Source of the DNA: Ophiura sarsii
Lineage: Eukaryota; Echinodermata; Ophiuroidea; Amphilepidida; Ophiuridae
Length of the DNA stretch: 64,000 nucleotides
Direction of reading: 5' to 3'
NCBI GenBank assembly: GCA_035610835.1
Contig: CM069447.1
Coordinates: 62,653,060 to 62,717,059, forward strand
How positions within the stretch are numbered: position 1 is the first letter of the stretch; each line of letters begins with the position of its first letter. The translations under genes and the position numbers were made by a program. The notes under the pieces were generated by a model, which was given only the letters and a program-made list of their open reading frames with translations, was not told the DNA's origin and searched no databases. Positions 57,851 through 64,000 of the stretch are shown here, piece by piece.

Positions 57851-60800
57851 TTGACCGCAAAGATTAGAAGGGGTGAGGTGTGTGGGGGGTGTGTGTGAGG
57901 GGCGGGGTGCAACTAACAATGTTGATTAATTCGTGATCATTAACTAAATATAAAACGGATTGACTTTGGCAATGTGTCAAAGGTCTAAATGGATCGTGTT
58001 AGACAAACAGTAACATATTTGATATAATATTTCAGTACTGTGATGAGGTCAATTTGGAATCTCTCGTAGCGGGAATACAACCAGGGGTGGGCGGCAGGGG
58101 GATGTGACCCTCCAATCCTAATGAAAATACGGGTCAATTGTTAAACGTAGGTGGAATAACTTTTGCCCTTTTTACATACTACTACCACGCGTTTGCTGAT
58201 TAAGATGAACAGGTATTCCTCAAGGTAATTCTCCAACAATTTGGTAACAGATGTAACAGAGCTTACCGGGGGAGGGGAACTGCAACCCATTATCCCTTTA
58301 CTTTTTTTTGAAAGAAATCATATATTTATAGCTACTGGTTTCCTCTTTCCATCGATACCGAACAACGAAATACAAGCATTTTACAAGTGGCGTCACAATG
58401 TCTTGTTGCTAACGGACACATTCACACGTCGCATATGTGTTTAAACTAGCAAACATTGTTTTGGGGCTAACATAAACAACAATATCGTTCCAAATGGTTG
58501 ATGAACATCAATATAAATGTGAAATCAAAATGTGATAGCATTCATATTAACAGCTAGTAAGGGATGTTTATACTTTACCTTTGAAAGGCAACCCAACCCC
58601 AGGTAACTAAGGTGGGTGTAATACTTGGTATTTAAAATGCCTAAGTTAGCTGGCAAAATAAGTATTTCAATCTTGTGGCCTTGAAGGAACCGCATGTGTG
58701 TAATTAAATTACTTCCTTAATATTTGACTACAATGACAATTCGTAAACGATTATACGTTTTTCGAAATTATTAAAATTAGTAGATTACAGTTAAAGTTGA
58801 TTTATATTTTGTATCAATTCAGCTTCCGCCCACATGGTGCGTCAATAATGGTAATTCAATGAAATGATGCTATAATAATCAACTTCATATTTCGAGGTCA
58901 GTGATATAACAAGACTATTGAATGAAGAAGTTGACATTAATACTGGATCAGATTTTAAATAAAGATCTGGTGAAGTTAAGTTAAGAAGTACCTACGTGAA
59001 TTTTTGACATGAGTAAGTTATAAACGGATAAACTGAGTCAAACTATATACGATAACACCGAATATTATGCTAAAAAACAAAAATGTTGTCTGGAAAAAAA
59101 TATCTAAAACAAGAAGAAAGGTTCAAGGTTTCTGAGGAATTTCAGTTGATATAATCTGAATATTGTTGGAATTTTGAACACAAATGGAATTTCGTAATTG
59201 AAGTTCATGCGGTCCTCTAAAATCGTGTGTCTAATGATGGGTAGTTTGACATATTATTATGGATTGCAAAATGAATTTCAAATACGATAGGTAAATGTCA
59301 ACGACCCTGAGTGAAGGATGATTTTCTTCTTACAACCCCAATTTGGGAAGCACAGTATGCTTACATTTACACGTAACGTTTCATACTCAACTGAGCACTG
59401 TTTATTTGCTAGTTTGTTTCCGAGGATTGAAGGCGGGAAACCTTTATACAGAGATCGATATCTATTCAATCTCAGATATGCATTTCATAATTGATCCTAG
59501 CCATGTTTATTCTGTCTGTGCCCCAAATAAAAAAAATTCTGCTGATCTATAATACATTCTGCACCTTTAAGGGGGCTGTGCACATTCGGTACAGCCTCCG
59601 TAAAACTGCCGTAACTTCTTTATTATTCATTTAATCTATAGAAAAGTATAATTTTTTTGCAGGAAAGGGTTCAATGAATCCAAACAAGATCATGAAATTG
59701 ACCATTTTGGAAAAAATTATAAAAAACACGTTTCTTGACCCATTTTAGGTTCTGCAACGATAACTCAAAATATATTTTATCAAATTTTGTCATACTAGTT
59801 TTATTATATTCTTAATACAATTCCCTAGGAAGTATTTTCACGTTTATATATACTTTAGTATACTATAATAATATATCCCTTTAATCCCATTGACAATAAT
59901 ATTATCAAAATGTCAACTTTATTGTACACATTTTTTTTTTCACCCCAAGAAGGGAAAACCTTGGCCAAGGCAAGCCCAGGTCTAAGGAAACTTCATTGTA
60001 CAATTAATTTCCTTTACTTGCTTTTATGGTCGACCTGGCCCACTTTCGATAAGTGTTGTTGTACATACATGTAACATTAATAGTGTCACTTGAATTGAGG
60101 ATTTAAGATGCTTTGCGTAGAATGTCATACTAATTACGTCCAAATAAAAATAAACTCATGGTACATACGGCCCACGATTAAACAATATGTTGACATTCTT
60201 TTTGATTTTTGTCTTTCATCAATCATTAAAACAAATAATCTTTTAATTAAAATCATAATTGTATTGATACATAATCGTCTTATACCATATTCACAAATCT
60301 ATCAAACATTGTTAATGTACGAACATTTATTCCTATTATTTGCGTGCACCATCAAGCAGTTTTACAAGTGCGTATTAAAAAGATCTGTTGATAATTGATG
60401 GATCAGCAGCCATTCAAACAATCTTCTATACATGTTTGAATCATCAAGCACGCACAAAAAATACGTTTTTTGATAAAATAGTCTGTTTTACGAACGTTTT
60501 GATCACTGAACAGCTTTTATTCTATTTAAATTAATTTGAACCTATCTTCTAACCTTAATATAATCTTTACGAATGGAATGTCCTTGTCTGCGCTATCAAG
60601 TAGCCGTAGAAGTGCAGTTTAAAGAGTTCTGTTGTACAACATTTGAACGGCTTCTAATGTATTCAATCTATTCAAACTACTTTTCATTCCTTAAAACATG
60701 TTCGAGTGGATACTTCTTTTTAATTGTCTACACCGACTAAATGGTAGCCGTGGAAAACGAAAGTTATATCGAAAAATCTATCGCGATCGATGAATGTACG

Positions 60801-61909
60801 GCTTTTACCTTTATTCAAACTCATCCAAACCTACACATGTTACCCTCAATTCTACATTAAAAGTGATCATTATTTCTGCCTTTAACCATTCGGTTGGAGT
60901 ACTATAAGTAACAAGCTTTAGTCTGTAGAAAACATATATGTTTATCAAAACCCGGTTTACTCACGTAAATTGATATTTCGTCGTACAACATTCAAGGACT
61001 TTTCCTGCATGCTTTAGATCCAAAGAAGCAACACCATCATGCTTCACTTTCATCATATGACCACTGATTTATGTCACCAGTGTCCACTGGTTCCCCTTGG
61101 CATTACAATGAAAGGCTTAGGATTTTGTTAAACAAGGGTATTTTAAGAAAATCCTGCTGCAAGTAGTACAATTGGTGCGACTTCAATTCTGTCCTCTTTG
61201 ATTTTTCTTAAAGACCCTTTATTTTGTTAATAACACATTTGAGTTGAGATTCAACTCCTTTTCATATCTGTGGTCAAGATGCTTATATCTGTACCAAGTA
61301 TTATGAAGTTGGAAGTCAGAAGATCTCCAGATGTTGATCACATTAACACATGTTTTGCACTGTTTGTTTGGGGGTTCCTGTTTGTCCGTAGCATGCTGGA
61401 CTACACAAGAAATCTTCTTTACTTTAGATCCACTTTGGCGGTTTCCCGCGCTTTATTCCATCTACGTATGCTAATTATTTCTGCTCTTTTTAGTTTACTC
61501 GGTTTAGTCAGTGGTGACAGCACCTGATAAATAATACAATTAAGCACTTCACTTGTCCATTTATATTTTGGCGCGAATACACATAGCAGCCGGTGAATAA
61601 GCAGACGACAGTGCGGCAGTTTTGCGCGTAATTGATTTGATCATGATTTGTAGCGTTATGTCTAACATGGCGTGAATAAGTGCGGGAAAACACTTCCTAT
61701 CGTTGTTGAGATTAGCATTATTAAAATATACAATGAAGAAGCTATTCCATTATCGAGTTTTTACGGATAACAAAGCGTTTAAATGCTCAGAGATAATTTG
61801 CTGTTTTAATGTCAGAATAATGGGTTGTATATTTATCGCATTTTGGTAAACTACATTATGTTTGGGAAAAAACAAAGCTATCGAGATAATAGATACTATA
61901 GCTTAATCA
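57851..61909. other. 4-kb interval without recognised genes or repeats
   Basis: AT-rich throughout. Short frames (67 codons at 58241, 96 codons at 60108, 85 codons at 61270) have no domains and are Ile/Phe/Leu-rich as AT-rich DNA dictates. A long upstream or intronic region of the gene at 63187 is one possibility. Nothing specific is seen. Confidence 0.45.
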
Positions 61910-62144
61910 GTTCCAAATTGGCGAGAAATTCGGTTTTATCTCTCCGCGAGTATAGAAATATTCGGTTTTATCTCTCCGCGAGCAAAGTAATCCAAGCGTA
62001 CTCGCGCGATTATGGCAATACGCACGCGGTTATTGCCCCACGCTCGCGTCACGCATATGATGCAGAGCGCTTGCTACCTTCATATGCGCCCGCGTCCTTC
62101 TGTACTTATTCGTTGCTGTAATGAGGCTTCGCCAATTTGGAACA
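61910..62144. mobile_element. Possible MITE with GTTCCAAATTGGCG ends
   Basis: Left GTTCCAAATTGGCGA and right TTCGCCAATTTGGAAC are complements of about 14 bp. The inside is unusually rich in CGCG and contains a direct duplication of 'ATTCGGTTTTATCTCTCCGC' (61927 and 61959). A related left part occurs at about 23640-23710. Confidence 0.55.
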
Positions 62145-62570
62145 GATCAAACTATAGAGAGGGGTGCTCGGTCGACGTATTGATGCATATTTATCAGGGA
62201 TTAGTTCAGGGTGTCGGATATTTTTGCAAATACATTTTAGTGTCAACGGTGGCGCTCCATCATCAATAGGGTCACAAAGAATCAGCCATGATCCATGGAA
62301 TGACGACGACGACGCCATCTTGGAAATGAATATATCTTAACTTTAGATGACCAATAAACCCTCCAACCCTAATCTGGTGATATGTTAGTCCCAATGAAAA
62401 AATATTGGATTCTTCACTGACATTTGACCCTGGAATAGTGACCTTGCGTTTTTTAATTTGAAAAATAATGAACCATTTTGGGATTTCTTGTAAGAAAAGA
62501 TTTACAAGGTCAACGTGTATTATTTCTGTATTTTTATAGTTTATACTCCAGACTTCCACTTACGTTTATA
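62145..62570. other. No recognised feature
   Basis: Overlapping minus-strand frames (62106-62559) have no domains. Confidence 0.45.
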
Positions 62571-62748
62571 CAGTAGTGTAGCCAGAGGGAGGGGGCGACG
62601 ATCCTCCTCCCCACCAACCAATATTCGAGTCGTGTCGGCACTGTCAGCCCCCCCCCCCCCTCTCAAATTTATGACTCGGCGGCAATTCTCAAAAGTTGAC
62701 AGCCTGGAAGTCCTTGTCGCCAATATGTAAAACCTAGCTACGTCACTG
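62571..62748. mobile_element. MITE with CAGTAGTGTAGCCAG ends
   Basis: Left CAGTAGTGTAGCCAGAGGG and right CTAGCTACGTCACTG form the imperfect inverted repeat of the CAGTGGCGTAGC type, with G-rich and C-rich interior tracts (C12 near 62650). 178 bp. Related to 13188-13462. Confidence 0.7.
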
Positions 62749-63126
62749 CGTTAAGAAGTTGAAAAATGATAAAATGAATGAAGACCGGTGAAGTGGGAGG
62801 GGTGACAGAGTTCCATTCATCACGTTGTATGTTATAAAGACAAAGTTGAGAAATTGATCGAAAAACTCAACATTACGACATTAATTTGTACGATACGTTA
62901 TTATATTGAAAATGTCGAATTATGGCTTCCCATCTGCTGCATGAGAGGCTATTATAATGATTGAAATCACTGGAATGAAAATAACAAGTATTCTGCGAAT
63001 AGGTAACAACGACAGAAAAATATGGCTTCGGCGGATAAAAAAATACAAGAAGAAAACAGGTTGAAATGACTAACCTCTTCGATATATTCTATACTCAGTA
63101 TCAAAACTTATTTTCTTAATTTACAG
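62749..63126. other. Region upstream of the PTB exon
   Basis: No TATA box or GC-rich promoter is evident. A pyrimidine-containing stretch ending 'TTTTCTTAATTTACAG' at 63126 is a candidate splice acceptor, in which case this is intron. Confidence 0.4.
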
Positions 63127-63127
63127 A
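63111..63127 (+). promoter_or_regulatory. Candidate 3' splice site before the start codon
   Basis: TTTTCTTAATTTACAG followed by A fits a metazoan acceptor (T-rich tract, then CAG). If used, the exon starts at 63127 with 60 nt of 5' UTR. That UTR holds a five-codon upstream ORF (ATG at 63130, stop at 63145-63147), which closes the main frame upstream and supports initiation at 63187 or 63190. Confidence 0.45.
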
Positions 63128-63186
63128 TAATGGGCGGGAGAAAATGACGATACACAAACCACAATTATAACATAACAGTTGGTACA

Positions 63187-63564
63187 ATGATGGATCCTAG
63201 TGGCACCACCGTTATATACCTGGGTAACGGTGAGGTATGCAGTCCTGTTGACAACAAACACATCGAGGGGGTGGTCAGTCGTGTGTTACACCGTGCGTCG
63301 TTAGGACCGGCACCCCCGGATGAGAGTCGTCTGCTTCCTTGCGATGGATTTTCACGCGCCGTTAACATTGACTTGGCCGAAGATGAACCGGTCATGCGCA
63401 TTGTGGATCAAGACACGGGGTTGCCACTCTTATCGTGCAGGTGGGAGGGAATCGGTCAATGTTCTGTATGTCATACCTGGGATACGTGTTTCACGGTTGT
63501 TGTTGGGTGTGTGGAGGATCTGGACTGGAGCTGTTATGTTTTCAAATGCACATCGCGAAGACAG
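63187..63564 (+). CDS. PTB/PID-like domain protein, 5' coding exon (partial gene)
   Basis: The exon encodes 126 residues, ends in phase 0 at CAG, and is followed by the consensus donor GTATGT. Two adjacent Met codons open it; the second has A at -3 and G at +4. Residues 7-17 'TTVIYLGNGEV' match the first strand of PTB domains (V-x-YLG-x-x-x-V). A Ser/Arg/Leu helix-like segment follows (26-36), then 'MRIVDQDTGLPLL' (70-82, a strand with the usual D-x-x-TG turn), 'IGQCSVCHTWDTCFTVV' (89-105, corresponding to the I-S-x-C-x-x-D-x-x-x-F-x-x-V strand) and 'WSCYVFKC' (114-121, the C-H-x-F strand). The C-terminal helix of the domain would be encoded beyond the intron. PTB domains bind NPxY-type peptides or lipids in signalling adaptors and some Rab-GAPs; which family this belongs to cannot be told from one exon. 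Base composition is distinctly more GC-rich than the surroundings, as expected for a real coding exon. Confidence 0.75.
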
Positions 63565-63570
63565 GTATGT
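63562..63570 (+). promoter_or_regulatory. 5' splice site (CAG|GTATGT)
   Basis: A consensus metazoan donor directly after residue 126. Read-through would give only nine more codons before a stop (63592-63594), which favours splicing here. Confidence 0.7.
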
Positions 63571-63589
63571 AGTAGCTTATATTTTATAG

Positions 63590-63840
63590 GATAATATCTT
63601 GTTTGTCGTCCAGTAAGAGATATACGCATGCTCATAACTACTGAAATATACAATTGAGCTGTTTATTCCGTTAAATGACGACAAGATTTACATATTTTAC
63701 AGAGAGTTAGTAGCTCAGATTTTAATAACATCTTGTTTATCGTCCATACGCATGCTCATAACTAGTGAATTAAATAACATTTGCAAAATTCGGCAACGTT
63801 TATTCTATTAAATGAAGACAAACAAGATTGAGCTATTTTA
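63590..63840 (+). repeat. Diverged direct duplication in the intron
   Basis: 'ATCTTGTTTGTCGTCCA', 'ATACGCATGCTCATAACTA' and 'TTTATTCCGTTAAATGA' near 63595-63680 recur as close variants near 63730-63820. Confidence 0.75.
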
Positions 63841-63924
63841 GCTTTATAATATCTAACACGATTTATTTAGACCTTTGAACCATTTGTCAATTTTAATCCA
63901 TTTTCAATTTCAATCCATTTTATA

Positions 63925-64000
63925 TTAACACTTTCCACGCGGCTATTAGTTTTACCATTACAAAACAGATTTTTCATAAACCTTTCCCAACTTTCAAATA
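63925..64000 (+). mobile_element. Family B MITE, cut by the window end
   Basis: TTAACACTTTCCACGCGGCT then 'CAGATTTTTCATAAACC' and 'CCCAACTTTCAAA'. The copy continues past the window, within the intron of the PTB gene. Confidence 0.9.

Overview
This 64 kb window looks like non-coding DNA from an animal nuclear genome. It is AT-rich, has no bacterial gene organisation, and is filled with decayed transposable elements: LINE fragments, short inverted-repeat elements (MITEs), fold-backs and tandem arrays. A marine invertebrate is the best guess, from the LINE tails and the 'GTAGCCAG' type of inverted-repeat element, but the sequence does not fix the phylum. Most open reading frames of 60 to 130 codons appear to be chance or lie inside repeats.

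Only one stretch looks like an active host gene. At the right edge (63187-63564, + strand) a 126-codon exon with a consensus splice donor encodes most of a PTB/PID-like domain. It is preceded by a possible splice acceptor at 63126, and the gene continues beyond the window.

Layout: 0-5 kb holds a diverged tandem duplication, a 1.15 kb fold-back, and a 98-bp insertion with an 11-bp target-site duplication that contains a hammerhead ribozyme motif (- strand). 6-21 kb is dense in a palindromic TTAA-flanked MITE (family A, one copy split by another element), a second TTAA-flanked MITE (family B), minisatellites, LINE ends and a tRNA-like sequence. 21-37 kb carries further dispersed families (C, D, E and elements ending in TACAGGGTG), a 'GGTGTCA' composite region, a second tRNA-like sequence and a 178-bp triplication. 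37.5-44.1 kb is a nest: a broken LINE with endonuclease and reverse transcriptase, then a TIR element interrupted by a second, 5'-truncated LINE with its own target-site duplication, then a mariner-type MITE. 48.4-50.7 kb is a diverged array of roughly 150-210 bp units, followed by a complete palindromic MITE. 51.5-57.9 kb is an array of roughly 680-bp units in which family B insertions are present in some units and absent in others, which shows TTAA as the target. 57.9-63 kb is mostly unrecognised AT-rich DNA.

No defence system, operon, CRISPR array or other bacterial-type system is present. The most notable objects are the ribozyme-bearing mini-element and the empty/filled-site record in the 680-bp array. 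All family names are inferred from sequence reading alone; no database search was possible.
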